64,000 bases of DNA from Pseudomonas sp. M47T1 (GTDB taxonomy: Bacteria > Pseudomonadota > Gammaproteobacteria > Pseudomonadales > Pseudomonadaceae): NCBI RefSeq assembly GCF_000263855.1, contig NZ_AJWX01000011.1, positions 111,893 to 175,892 of the forward strand, written 5' to 3'. Every line of letters starts with the position of its first letter. Positions within the stretch are counted from its first letter, which is position 1. The notes under the pieces were generated by a model. That model was not told the DNA's origin, ran no database searches, and saw only the letters and a list, made by a program, of their open reading frames with translations. The translations under genes and the position numbers were made by a program. This document shows, piece after piece, positions 57,090-64,000 of this stretch.

Positions 57090-58138
57090 TCAACCTCAAC
57101 AAGCACGGGCTGTTGGACGACGACAAATACGCTGAACTGTTTCCCGGTTCGTTGACTGTTGTCGGCAGCACGCCCCACTTCGGGGAATACGCCCAGCTCT
57201 GGTTGGACAGCCGGGAGATCGCCGAGGGGACCAGGCTCAATTACAAGGGGGCGCTCAACCTGTACTGGGTGCCCAAGCTCGCGCTGGTGCGCATCGACCT
57301 CATTACCACCACGCTCATCCGCCGGATCATCACCGAGACAAAGTGGGCGTCCCCTGGAGTGAAGCGAAACGCCCTGGTGAAGCTTTCCACCATCCTGCGC
57401 TCTGCAGTGCTGGACGGCCTGATCCCGAAAAATCCTGCTGAGGCCCTGGAGCTCCCCAAGCGCACGCGCAAGGAAATCGACCCGTTCACGCTGGATGAGG
57501 CGAATCAGATCATCGGCCAGATGTACCGCCATGAGCACTGGCCCAGCACGATTTATGCGGCGTTCTTCGAATTTGCCTTCTTCACGGGGATGCGGCTTTC
57601 CGAGATTCTGGCCCTGCGCTGGGACGCCGTGGACGAGACCAAGAAGCATGTGCACGTGTGCCGTACCGTTGCCTTGGGCAAGGTGGAGGAGCGCACGAAA
57701 ACCGGCAGCGATCGGTTTGTGCTGCTCAACGACCGTGCACTGCACGCCCTGGAATTTGCCAGGGAGTACGCAGAACGTCGGAAAAAGGGCGTCGGCAAGG
57801 TCACCTCCACCCCCTACGTGTTCCCGCCGTCGAAGAACAGCGAGTACGTAAAACAGACCTCTGATCTGCACAAGCAGTGGGGGCCGACCCTCAAAACGCT
57901 GGGAATCCGGTACAGACCGCCATACAACTGCCGCCATACCTATGCGACAATATGCTTAATGTCCGGTTTGAATCCCGCATTTATCTCCCAGCAGCTCGGC
58001 CATAGCGTGCAGATGCTGCTGTCGACGTATGCGCGTTGGATCAACTCAAGCTCAGATTGGAGCGAGCTGGAAAAGCTCCAAATTGGTATCAAATTGGTAT
58101 CGGCTGAAACCAGCGCTCCCCAAGTTATTGATAGGTAA
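56930..58138 (+). CDS. int: Tyrosine integrase (site-specific recombinase)
   Basis: 402 residues. ATG has AGGAG nine bases upstream, inside xis. N-terminal arm-binding domain ([23 protein letters not shown] region), core-binding domain (~80-175), catalytic domain with Arg222 (FTGMRLSEI), Lys257 (RTKTGSDRF), Arg335 in [10 protein letters not shown] (position two before usual His is Tyr), His358 (QLGHS) and Tyr367 (STYARW). Its last seven codons lie in attR, and its stop is five bases before the ybiT start. Confidence 0.95.
   Translation: MAGKSVGMPRGVEIFRNAIRIRFTWNGVRRSETLPYPTTQKGIAAASKLRDQVVNLNKHGLLDDDKYAELFPGSLTVVGSTPHFGEYAQLWLDSREIAEGTRLNYKGALNLYWVPKLALVRIDLITTTLIRRIITETKWASPGVKRNALVKLSTILRSAVLDGLIPKNPAEALELPKRTRKEIDPFTLDEANQIIGQMYRHEHWPSTIYAAFFEFAFFTGMRLSEILALRWDAVDETKKHVHVCRTVALGKVEERTKTGSDRFVLLNDRALHALEFAREYAERRKKGVGKVTSTPYVFPPSKNSEYVKQTSDLHKQWGPTLKTLGIRYRPPYNCRHTYATICLMSGLNPAFISQQLGHSVQMLLSTYARWINSSSDWSELEKLQIGIKLVSAETSAPQVIDR
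58083..58101 (+). promoter_or_regulatory. Candidate P' arm sites inside int
   Basis: TTGGTATCA at 58083 and TTGGTATC at 58094, 11 bp apart, in the coding end of int. Partner copies lie inside attL at 1349-1370. Confidence 0.45.
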
Positions 58139-58174
58139 GCCCTTTGATCTCCACAGCTAACATCACCATGCAGT
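58118..58174 (+). repeat. attR core, 57-bp direct repeat
   Basis: Identical to 1202-1258. It carries the end of int, a Shine-Dalgarno-like AGGTAAG, and the TTG start plus first ten codons of ybiT. After it, the sequence runs into intact ybiT. Confidence 0.95.
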
Positions 58175-59730
58175 TCGGCGCCAAGCCGCTGTTCGAGAAC
58201 GTCTCGGTCAAGTTCAACGGCGGCAACCGTTACGGCCTGATCGGCGCCAACGGTTGCGGCAAGTCGACCTTCATGAAAATCCTCGGTGGCGACCTGGAGT
58301 CTTCGGGCGGCCAAGTGATGCTGGAGCCGAACGTGCGCCTGGGCAAGCTGCGCCAGGATCAGTTCGCCTACGAGCAGTTCACCGTGATCGACACCGTGAT
58401 CATGGGCCACGAGGAGCTGTGGAAGGTCAAGGCCGAGCGCGATCGTATCTATTCGCTGCCGGAAATGAGCGAAGAAGACGGCATGGCCGTGGCCGAGCTG
58501 GAAACCGAGTTCGCCGAAATGGACGGCTACACCGCCGAGTCCCGTGCCGGTGAGCTGCTGTTGGGCCTGGGCATTCCCCTGGAACAGCACTTCGGCCCGA
58601 TGACCGAAGTGGCGCCAGGCTGGAAGCTGCGTGTGCTGCTGGCCCAGGCGTTGTTCTCGGACCCTGAAGTGCTGCTGCTCGACGAACCGACCAACCACCT
58701 GGACATCAACACCATCCGCTGGCTGGAAACGATCCTCAAGGCGCGTAACAGCACCATGATCATCATTTCCCACGACCGTCACTTCCTCAACAGCGTCTGC
58801 ACCCACATGGCCGACCTGGACTACGGCGAGCTGCGTCTGTTCCCGGGCAACTACGACGAGTACATGACCGCGGCCACCCAGTCGCGCGAGCAACTGCTGT
58901 CGGACAACGCCAAGAAGAAGGCGCAAATCTCCGAGCTGCAGACCTTCGTCAGCCGCTTCTCGGCCAACGCCTCGAAAGCCAAGCAAGCTACTTCACGCGC
59001 CAAGCAGATCGACAAGATCCAACTGGCCGAAGTCAAGCCATCGAGCCGTATCAGCCCGTTCATCCGTTTCGAACAGACCAAGAAGCTGCATCGCCAGGCG
59101 GTGACCCTGGAGCAACTGTCCAAGGGCTTCGACGGCAAGATCCTGTTCAAGAACTTCAGCTTCACCGTGGAAGCCGGCGAGCGCGTGGCCATCATCGGCC
59201 CGAACGGCATCGGCAAAACCACGCTGCTGCGCACCCTGGTGGGCGAACTGGCCCCGGATGCCGGCGCGGTGAAATGGACCGAAAGCGCGGAGCTGGGCTA
59301 CTACGCCCAGGACCATGCCCATGACTTCGAAGACGATGTCAGCCTGTTCGACTGGATGGGCCAGTGGACTCAGGGCGAGCAGATGATTCGTGGCACCCTG
59401 GGCCGCATGCTGTTCTCCAACGACGAGATCCTGAAATCGGTGAAGGTCATTTCCGGTGGTGAGCAAGGCCGCATGCTGTTCGGCAAGCTGATCCTGCAAA
59501 AGCCGAACGTGCTGATCATGGACGAACCGACCAACCACTTGGACATGGAATCCATCGAATCGCTGAACCTGGCGCTGGAGAACTACCCGGGCACGCTGAT
59601 CTTCGTCAGCCACGACCGTGAGTTCGTATCGTCCCTGGCCACCCGCATCATCGAGCTGAGCGAAAGCGGCGTGGTGGACTTCAGCGGCACCTACGACGAT
59701 TACTTGCGCAGCCAGGGCGTGACGTTCTGA
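58144..59730 (+). CDS. ybiT: ABC-F family ATPase YbiT
   Basis: 528 residues from TTG 58144. Two ABC ATPase domains: Walker [10 protein letters not shown] and [13 protein letters not shown] signatures ([29 protein letters not shown]) and Walker [23 protein letters not shown]. Linker region has the [26 protein letters not shown] pattern. ABC-F proteins act at the ribosome E-site and help translation. The prophage supplies the first ten codons but leaves the frame intact. Promoter is now phage DNA. Confidence 0.95.
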   Translation: MISTANITMQFGAKPLFENVSVKFNGGNRYGLIGANGCGKSTFMKILGGDLESSGGQVMLEPNVRLGKLRQDQFAYEQFTVIDTVIMGHEELWKVKAERDRIYSLPEMSEEDGMAVAELETEFAEMDGYTAESRAGELLLGLGIPLEQHFGPMTEVAPGWKLRVLLAQALFSDPEVLLLDEPTNHLDINTIRWLETILKARNSTMIIISHDRHFLNSVCTHMADLDYGELRLFPGNYDEYMTAATQSREQLLSDNAKKKAQISELQTFVSRFSANASKAKQATSRAKQIDKIQLAEVKPSSRISPFIRFEQTKKLHRQAVTLEQLSKGFDGKILFKNFSFTVEAGERVAIIGPNGIGKTTLLRTLVGELAPDAGAVKWTESAELGYYAQDHAHDFEDDVSLFDWMGQWTQGEQMIRGTLGRMLFSNDEILKSVKVISGGEQGRMLFGKLILQKPNVLIMDEPTNHLDMESIESLNLALENYPGTLIFVSHDREFVSSLATRIIELSESGVVDFSGTYDDYLRSQGVTF

Positions 59731-59741
59731 CCCCCTGATTG

Positions 59742-59833
59742 GTAGCCGCTGCCGCCAGGCTGCGCTGGCCTCCTGCCTCACTGAAGATCTTCGGTGACCA
59801 TCAGGGCCAGCGCCGCCTGGCGGCAGCGGCTAC
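59742..59833. repeat. REPIN-type palindrome
   Basis: 29-bp arms beginning GTAGCCGCTGCCGCCAGGC (59742-59770) and their near-perfect inverse at 59805-59833, with a small inner palindrome (CACTGAAGATCTTCGGTG). Arms match the REP sequences common in P. fluorescens-group intergenic DNA; may also act as terminator for ybiT. Confidence 0.85.
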
Positions 59834-59934
59834 ACCTCCCCAGCTAAAACTCGATCGTTAGCCTGCTTCCATTTCCTGCCCCACCCCGCCATCATGGCCA
59901 CACTCTCTAACCGCCCACCCGCGAACGAGTTGCC

Positions 59935-61137
59935 ATGACTGCCGCCCAGCACCTGCCTTCCTCCAACAGTACCCTCAGCGTCACCCTGAAGATCGTTTCG
60001 ATCGTGTTCTACACCTTCATTGCCTTCCTCTGCATCGGCCTGCCGATTGCGGTATTGCCGGGTTATGTTCACGATCAGTTGCAGTTCAGCGCGGTGGTTG
60101 CCGGCCTGACCATTGGCTCGCAATACCTGGCCACCCTGCTCAGCCGCCCCATGGCAGGGCGCGCCGCGGATGGCCTGGGCACCAAACGGGCAATCGTGAT
60201 CGGGCTGGCAGGCATAGCGGCCAGCGGCGCGCTGACCTTGCTGGCCACGCTGATGCACAGCACACCCGTGGCGAGCCTGGTAATTGTGATCATTGCGCGG
60301 CTGCTGCTGGGCATCGCCCAGGGCCTGATTGGCGTGGGCACCATCAGCTGGGGGATTGGCCAGGTGGGTGCCGAGCAAACGGCACGGGTGATCTCGTGGA
60401 ACGGCATCGCCTCCTACGGCGCCATCGCCCTGGGCGCGCCGCTAGGGGTGTTGATGGTCGATGCCGGCGGCTTCAATACGGTAGGCGTGGCCTTGATGGC
60501 ATTGGCGACACTGGCGCTGTTGTGCATTCGCCGCAAACCCTCGATGCCGGTGGTAGGCGGTGAGCGCCTGCCCTTCTGGGCAGCCTTCGGCCGCGTGGCC
60601 CCCTACGGCGTGAGCCTGACACTGGCGTCGATCGGCTACGGCACCCTGACCACGTTCATCACCCTCTACTACGTGGACCGCGGGTGGACGGGCGCTGCCT
60701 ATTGCCTGACGGCCTTTGGCCTGAGTTTCATCGTGTCGCGCCTGATCTTCATCAACGCCATCAACCGCCTGGGCGGTTTTACCGTGGCGGTGAGTTGCAT
60801 GGCCGTTGAAACCCTCGGCCTGGCCCTGGTATGGCTGGCGCCGTCCACCCTGGTGACCCTGCTGGGCGCCAGCCTGGCGGGCGTCGGCCTGTCACTGGTG
60901 TACCCGGCACTGGGCGTTCTGGCGATCAGCCAGGTGCCAAGTACCAGCCGGGGCGCGGGGTTGAGTGCGTTCGCGGTGTTTTTTGACTTGGCGCTGGCCC
61001 TGGCGGGGCCTTTGATGGGTGCAGTAGCCCTGCACCTGGGCTACCCGTGGATTTTTTTCTGCGCCGCCCTGCTGTCGCTGGGCGGCCTGGGGCTGGTGCT
61101 ATTACTGGCGCGCCGTACCGCGGCAAAGGTTCATTGA
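59935..61137 (+). CDS. MFS transporter (YhhS/YfcJ-like)
   Basis: 400 residues, about 12 hydrophobic helices. GRAADGLGTKRAIVIGLAG matches the loop 2-3 MFS motif (G-x3-D-x2-G-x-R/K), ARLLLGIAQGLIGVGTISWGI a helix-4 pattern. Substrate not evident. Same strand as ybiT, after the REPIN. The 3' end overlaps the convergent hydrolase gene by 7 bp. Confidence 0.85.
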   Translation: MTAAQHLPSSNSTLSVTLKIVSIVFYTFIAFLCIGLPIAVLPGYVHDQLQFSAVVAGLTIGSQYLATLLSRPMAGRAADGLGTKRAIVIGLAGIAASGALTLLATLMHSTPVASLVIVIIARLLLGIAQGLIGVGTISWGIGQVGAEQTARVISWNGIASYGAIALGAPLGVLMVDAGGFNTVGVALMALATLALLCIRRKPSMPVVGGERLPFWAAFGRVAPYGVSLTLASIGYGTLTTFITLYYVDRGWTGAAYCLTAFGLSFIVSRLIFINAINRLGGFTVAVSCMAVETLGLALVWLAPSTLVTLLGASLAGVGLSLVYPALGVLAISQVPSTSRGAGLSAFAVFFDLALALAGPLMGAVALHLGYPWIFFCAALLSLGGLGLVLLLARRTAAKVH

Positions 61138-62168
61138 TCGGCGGTTTGCAGGCCGGCGTGACTTGGTTCACTGAGGGCCTGATCGAAGAAATGCCCGGCT
61201 TCCTGCACCAGATCGTGGTGGATGCTGACGCGATTGACGCCGTCGGCGTCGTTGCACAGCCCAGGCATGGCGGCTTTCTGGTCGTCGTCGCAGGGCGCCA
61301 TGAACACAAAGTGCCCGGCCCCGGCCAACAGTTTGTAGTCGGACACCATCGGCAGCTTGCGCGCCAGGGCAGCGGCGTTCTTGTCCAAGGCCAGCAACTT
61401 GTCGCTGTCGCCGCTGTAGATCAACGTGGGCACATGCACCTGTGACAGCGCCTGGCGGTTGAACATCAGGCCCAGCGGGGCCATCAGCAACAACGCCTTG
61501 ACCCGCGGGTCGGCGGCGGCGTGCAGGTCGTCACGGTCCACCACCAGCTCACCGCGGGTCTTGCAGGCATCGGCGTCATTGGGGAACTCGGCGCAGTATT
61601 TGCGCAGGCGATCAAAGCTGGGCTGGGCGCCGGACAGGATCAACGCCGTTTCGCCGCCGGCCGAGTAGCCGATCACGCCGATCTGGTCGGGGTCGATAAA
61701 GGGCGACAGCATGGGTTCGGCCAGGGCCGAGGTAATGGCCTGGGAAATCTGCAGTGGCCGGCCATACAGGTTGCTGACCGCGCCGAGGCGGCTGTGGTCC
61801 CTGTAGTTGTCACCGGGGTGGTAGACCGCCACCACCACAAAGCCCTTGCGGGTCAGGGAGGTGATCAGGTCGTGCAGCGCCAGCGGCGTGCCGGCGTTGC
61901 CGTGGGACAGCATCAGCATGGGATAACGGCCCATGGCGATGCGCGCGTCCTCGGTGGCCTCGACCTTGTAGCCTTCGACCTTGGTCACCTGCTCACGCTG
62001 GTTCGACGGGTAGAACGCCAGCGCCTGCATCGGCTGGTGGTCCAGCGGGTCGAGAAATGTCAGGCGATGAAAGCCCACGCTCCAATGCACGGGCGGTGCA
62101 GCCATGGTTTGCACTGAAATCAGGCCCAGGGCCAGACACATGAGAACATTTGCACAAAGACGCATCAT
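61131..62168 (-). CDS. Exported alpha/beta hydrolase (dienelactone-hydrolase-like)
   Basis: 345 residues. Signal peptide (VLMCLALGLISVQTMA, cleavage near AAP). Fold: LMLSHGNAG, GYSAGGETA with nucleophile Ser (G-x-S-x-G), YSGDSDKLLAL (Asp) and GAGHFVFM (His), giving a full Ser-Asp-His set. Periplasmic esterase or peptidase of unknown substrate. Confidence 0.82.
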   Translation of the reverse strand: MMRLCANVLMCLALGLISVQTMAAPPVHWSVGFHRLTFLDPLDHQPMQALAFYPSNQREQVTKVEGYKVEATEDARIAMGRYPMLMLSHGNAGTPLALHDLITSLTRKGFVVVAVYHPGDNYRDHSRLGAVSNLYGRPLQISQAITSALAEPMLSPFIDPDQIGVIGYSAGGETALILSGAQPSFDRLRKYCAEFPNDADACKTRGELVVDRDDLHAAADPRVKALLLMAPLGLMFNRQALSQVHVPTLIYSGDSDKLLALDKNAAALARKLPMVSDYKLLAGAGHFVFMAPCDDDQKAAMPGLCNDADGVNRVSIHHDLVQEAGHFFDQALSEPSHAGLQTADQ

Positions 62169-62314
62169 GGGATGCCCACCTTTGCTACCCGCCTGATTAG
62201 GAACCTTTCGCTGCTACTGCAGCGTTGACAGTGTACGTCCTGTACGGCCGTTCACCGAATGAAAGGTTAGTCAGCCATGCATAAGCATAACCCGGGCCAA
62301 TCGCTGCCTGAGGC

Positions 62315-62359
62315 AAAAAAAACGCCGCCCGTGACTGCTTGGAGCAGTCACGGGCGGCG
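62315..62359 (-). terminator. Strong terminator after azoR
   Basis: Perfect 17-bp stem (CGCCGCCCGTGACTGCT) with a 3-base loop and T8 on the minus strand. Confidence 0.93.
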
Positions 62360-62382
62360 CGGGTTCAGCGTATTTAGATCTA

Positions 62383-62946
62383 TCAGGCGGCGAACAATTT
62401 CGAATCGATCTTGGCCTGCGCACCGGCCAGGGCCTTGGTGCGCACTTCGTCGCCGTAGGCCAGGCCTTCAGCGCGAACGATTTCAATGTCGGTGATGCCA
62501 ATGAAACCCAGCAGCACTTTCAGGAATTCTTCGTGGGCAATGCCGGTAGGCTGGCCGGCGTGGATGCCACCGGAGGTGGAAACGATCACGACTTTCTTGC
62601 CACCGCACAGGCCTTCTGGGCCGTTGGCGGAGTATTGGAAGGTTTTACCGGCCACACAGATGCGGTCGATCCAGGCCTTGAGTTGGGTCGGGATGGAGAA
62701 GTTGTACATCGGCGCGCCGATAACCACTACGTCAGCCGCCAGGAATTCGTTCAGGGTGTCGGCCGACAGCTTGGCTTCCACTTCACCGCCAGCCAGGGTG
62801 GCCGAGGAGAAGTGAGTCAGGGCTTCGGCAGCCAGGTCACGGTAAGTGACGTCGGCAGCGGCGAACGATTGCACCACGGCGCGGCTCAGCTGACGGGAAG
62901 CGGAATTGTCGCCGAGAATGCTGGAATCGATATGCAACAGTTTCAT
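62383..62946 (-). CDS. azoR: FMN-dependent NADH-azoreductase
   Basis: 187 residues. N-terminal [24 protein letters not shown]-binding start (flavodoxin-like), [23 protein letters not shown], and STSGGIHAG, the standard AzoR blocks. Reduces quinones and azo compounds using NADH. Slightly shorter than E. coli AzoR (201), through a shorter surface loop. Divergent from the LysR gene, with a palindromic operator between them. Confidence 0.93.
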   Translation of the reverse strand: MKLLHIDSSILGDNSASRQLSRAVVQSFAAADVTYRDLAAEALTHFSSATLAGGEVEAKLSADTLNEFLAADVVVIGAPMYNFSIPTQLKAWIDRICVAGKTFQYSANGPEGLCGGKKVVIVSTSGGIHAGQPTGIAHEEFLKVLLGFIGITDIEIVRAEGLAYGDEVRTKALAGAQAKIDSKLFAA

Positions 62947-63044
62947 GGAAATCTCCTGTCTATTAAGCCGCCAAGGCAGCTGGGAATGGTGATCATCCTA
63001 CCGGGATATGGAATGGATGATTAGTCTGCCTGTTTGCGTTAGAT

Positions 63045-63062
63045 TGTCTCATACATGAGACA
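63045..63062. promoter_or_regulatory. Candidate LysR operator
   Basis: TGTCTCAT-AC-ATGAGACA perfect palindrome between azoR and its divergent regulator. LysR proteins bind such sites and respond to substrate-like inducers. Confidence 0.65.
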
Positions 63063-63075
63063 GTCAGGTAGAACG

Positions 63076-63984
63076 ATGCAAGACCTCAACGACCTGTATT
63101 ACTTCGCCAAAGTGGTGGAAGCCGGCGGTTTCGCCGCCGCCGGGCGCTTGCTGGGCGTGCCCAAGTCGCGGCTGTCGCGGCGCATCGCCGAACTGGAAGA
63201 GCGCTTGGGCGCGCGTCTGCTGCAACGCACCACCCGGCAGTTGAAGTTGACCAGCGTGGGCGAACGTTACCTGCGCCACTGCCAGGCCATGCTGCTGGAG
63301 GCCGAGATGGCTGACGAGGTGGTGGCCACCCTGTCCAGCGAACCGCGCGGCAGGCTGCGGGTGTCGTGCCCGGTGGGCCTGGCCCATGAATTTCTGCCCC
63401 AGGTAATCAGCAGCTTTCTCAAGGCCTACCCCCATGTGCAATTGGACATGGTATTGCTCAACCGCCGCGTGGACCTGATCACCGAGGGCATCGACGTGGC
63501 CCTGCGCGTGCGCGAGCCCTGGGACGAAGACCCCGGCCTGGTGACGCGCCGGCTGCGCGAAGCCAGGGCTATCCTGGTGGCCAGCCCGGCGCTGCTGCTG
63601 GGCAACACCATCGCCAGCCCCGATGACCTGGTGGCCCTGCCGGTGCTGGGTGCACTGGAGGCCGACCGCATGGTCCATTTGCGCCTGCTGGACGAACAGG
63701 GCAACAAGCGCGACCTGGTGCTGGAAGCGCGGCTGGGCATAGAGGACTTTGTGGTGCGCAAGGCCACCGCCATCGCCGGCCTGGGCTTTACCATGCTGCC
63801 GTTGATGCATTGCGAGACGGAACTGGCCAGCGGCGAGCTGGTACAGTTGCTGCCGGACTGGTCCCTGGGCGGCGGCTGGCTGCAGGCAGTGTACCCGCAC
63901 CGGCGCGGCGTGCTGCCGGCGGTGCGGGCGTGGATCGACCACCTGGTGCTATCACTGGAAGAGTGCGGAGAACGCTTCAAATGA
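63076..63984 (+). CDS. LysR-family transcriptional regulator
   Basis: 302 residues from ATG 63076; the earlier ATG at 63055 is inside the operator. Winged HTH (FAKVVEAGGFAAAGRLLGVPKSRLSRRIAELEERLG in order), then periplasmic-binding-like effector domain (LDMVLLNRRVDLITEGIDVALRV, LGFTMLPLM). Expected to control azoR. Confidence 0.92.
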   Translation: MQDLNDLYYFAKVVEAGGFAAAGRLLGVPKSRLSRRIAELEERLGARLLQRTTRQLKLTSVGERYLRHCQAMLLEAEMADEVVATLSSEPRGRLRVSCPVGLAHEFLPQVISSFLKAYPHVQLDMVLLNRRVDLITEGIDVALRVREPWDEDPGLVTRRLREARAILVASPALLLGNTIASPDDLVALPVLGALEADRMVHLRLLDEQGNKRDLVLEARLGIEDFVVRKATAIAGLGFTMLPLMHCETELASGELVQLLPDWSLGGGWLQAVYPHRRGVLPAVRAWIDHLVLSLEECGERFK

Positions 63985-64000
63985 TGGATGAAGAACAACT
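63981..64000 (+). CDS. Possible start of next gene, cut by the window end
   Basis: An ATG overlaps the LysR stop (ATGA) and reads MMDEEQ to the end. Too short to identify. Confidence 0.3.

Larger units (their letters stand above)
1202..58174. mobile_element. Intact-looking temperate prophage (~57 kb), podovirus-like, integrated in the 5' end of ybiT
   Basis: Bounded by a perfect 57-bp direct repeat at 1202-1258 and 58118-58174. Between the repeats lie integrase and excisionase, CI/Cro immunity genes, replication and recombination genes, terminase subunits, portal, capsid, tail fibre, and a holin/endolysin cassette, so every module needed for lysogeny and lysis is present. No tape measure, sheath or baseplate set was recognised, while adaptor-, nozzle- and injection-type proteins were, which favours a short-tailed phage (inference). 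No disrupted essential gene was seen. Cargo genes sit at the attL end, between the terminase subunits, behind cI and in the early operon. Confidence 0.93.

Noticed and set aside
57940..58986. 348-codon minus frame across int end and ybiT
   Set aside because: Antisense shadow running across attR and two well-supported genes.
59935..60378. Minus frames opposite the MFS gene
   Set aside because: Shadows of a hydrophobic transporter with proper membrane helices on the plus strand.
1..64000. CRISPR arrays, tRNA and rRNA genes, insertion sequences
   Set aside because: No regularly spaced repeat set, no cloverleaf or rRNA sequence recognised, no transposase motif found.

Overview
The window is high-GC Pseudomonas-type DNA, probably of the P. 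fluorescens group, judged from the flanking genes (SRAP protein, YbiT-like ABC-F ATPase, AzoR/LysR pair) and a REPIN-type palindrome. It holds one apparently intact prophage of about 56.9 kb. The boundaries are a perfect 57-bp direct repeat at 1202-1258 (attL) and 58118-58174 (attR). The repeat contains the end of the integrase gene and the start of ybiT, so integration rebuilds the 5' end of ybiT. Just left of attL lies a decayed 3' end of a related integrase, the footprint of an earlier element at the same site.

Layout. 1-1030: host genes. 1259-4986: accessory region at the attL end (a small ORF, a proteasome-like Ntn-hydrolase candidate, a LexA-box-controlled gene pair, a TIR-domain protein). 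4987-30970: leftward late block with tail fibre and its partners, internal virion proteins, tail/appendage proteins, nozzle- and adaptor-like proteins, decoration proteins, major capsid protein, scaffold, portal, large terminase and a Gp49-type protein. The absence of a tape-measure or sheath gene and the presence of adaptor-, nozzle- and injection-type proteins suggest a podovirus. 31080-33910: second cargo cassette between large and small terminase (YfbU family, small exported protein, HicAB with an unusually long HicB, ADP-ribosyltransferase-like protein). 33959-36983: leftward lysis and small-terminase operon. 37404-42276: leftward early operon (Cro-like, ribbon-helix-helix, replication protein O-like, DnaC-like loader, NinB- and NinG-like). 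42310-44201: immunity region with cI, a membrane-protein gene behind cI, and operators at both early promoters. 44202-58138: rightward early operon with many small genes, a Sak4-like recombinase, a complete diversity-generating retroelement (DGR), an HNH endonuclease, a Lar-like protein, excisionase and integrase. 58144-64000: host genes ybiT, MFS transporter, exported hydrolase, azoR and its divergent LysR regulator.

How it works together. CI and Cro probably act on matching operators at pR/pRM (42310-42376) and pL (44160-44201). Late genes are preceded by a family of seven near-identical promoters (TTG, 16-17 bp, then a -10-like hexamer with CAGTCACA immediately before it), not named by standard feature lists. 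The DGR has two variable-protein genes, avd, a template repeat and a reverse transcriptase. Each variable repeat differs from the template at 15 positions, and all 30 changes are at template adenines, the signature of mutagenic retrohoming. Unusually, the DGR is in the early operon, far from the virion genes.

The most promising items are the two-target DGR with its template overlapping the RT start, the late-promoter family, the TIR protein, the Ntn-hydrolase candidate, the ADP-ribosyltransferase candidate, the free-standing FtsK-gamma protein and the gene co-transcribed with cI. Functions are read by eye from protein motifs; no database search was possible.
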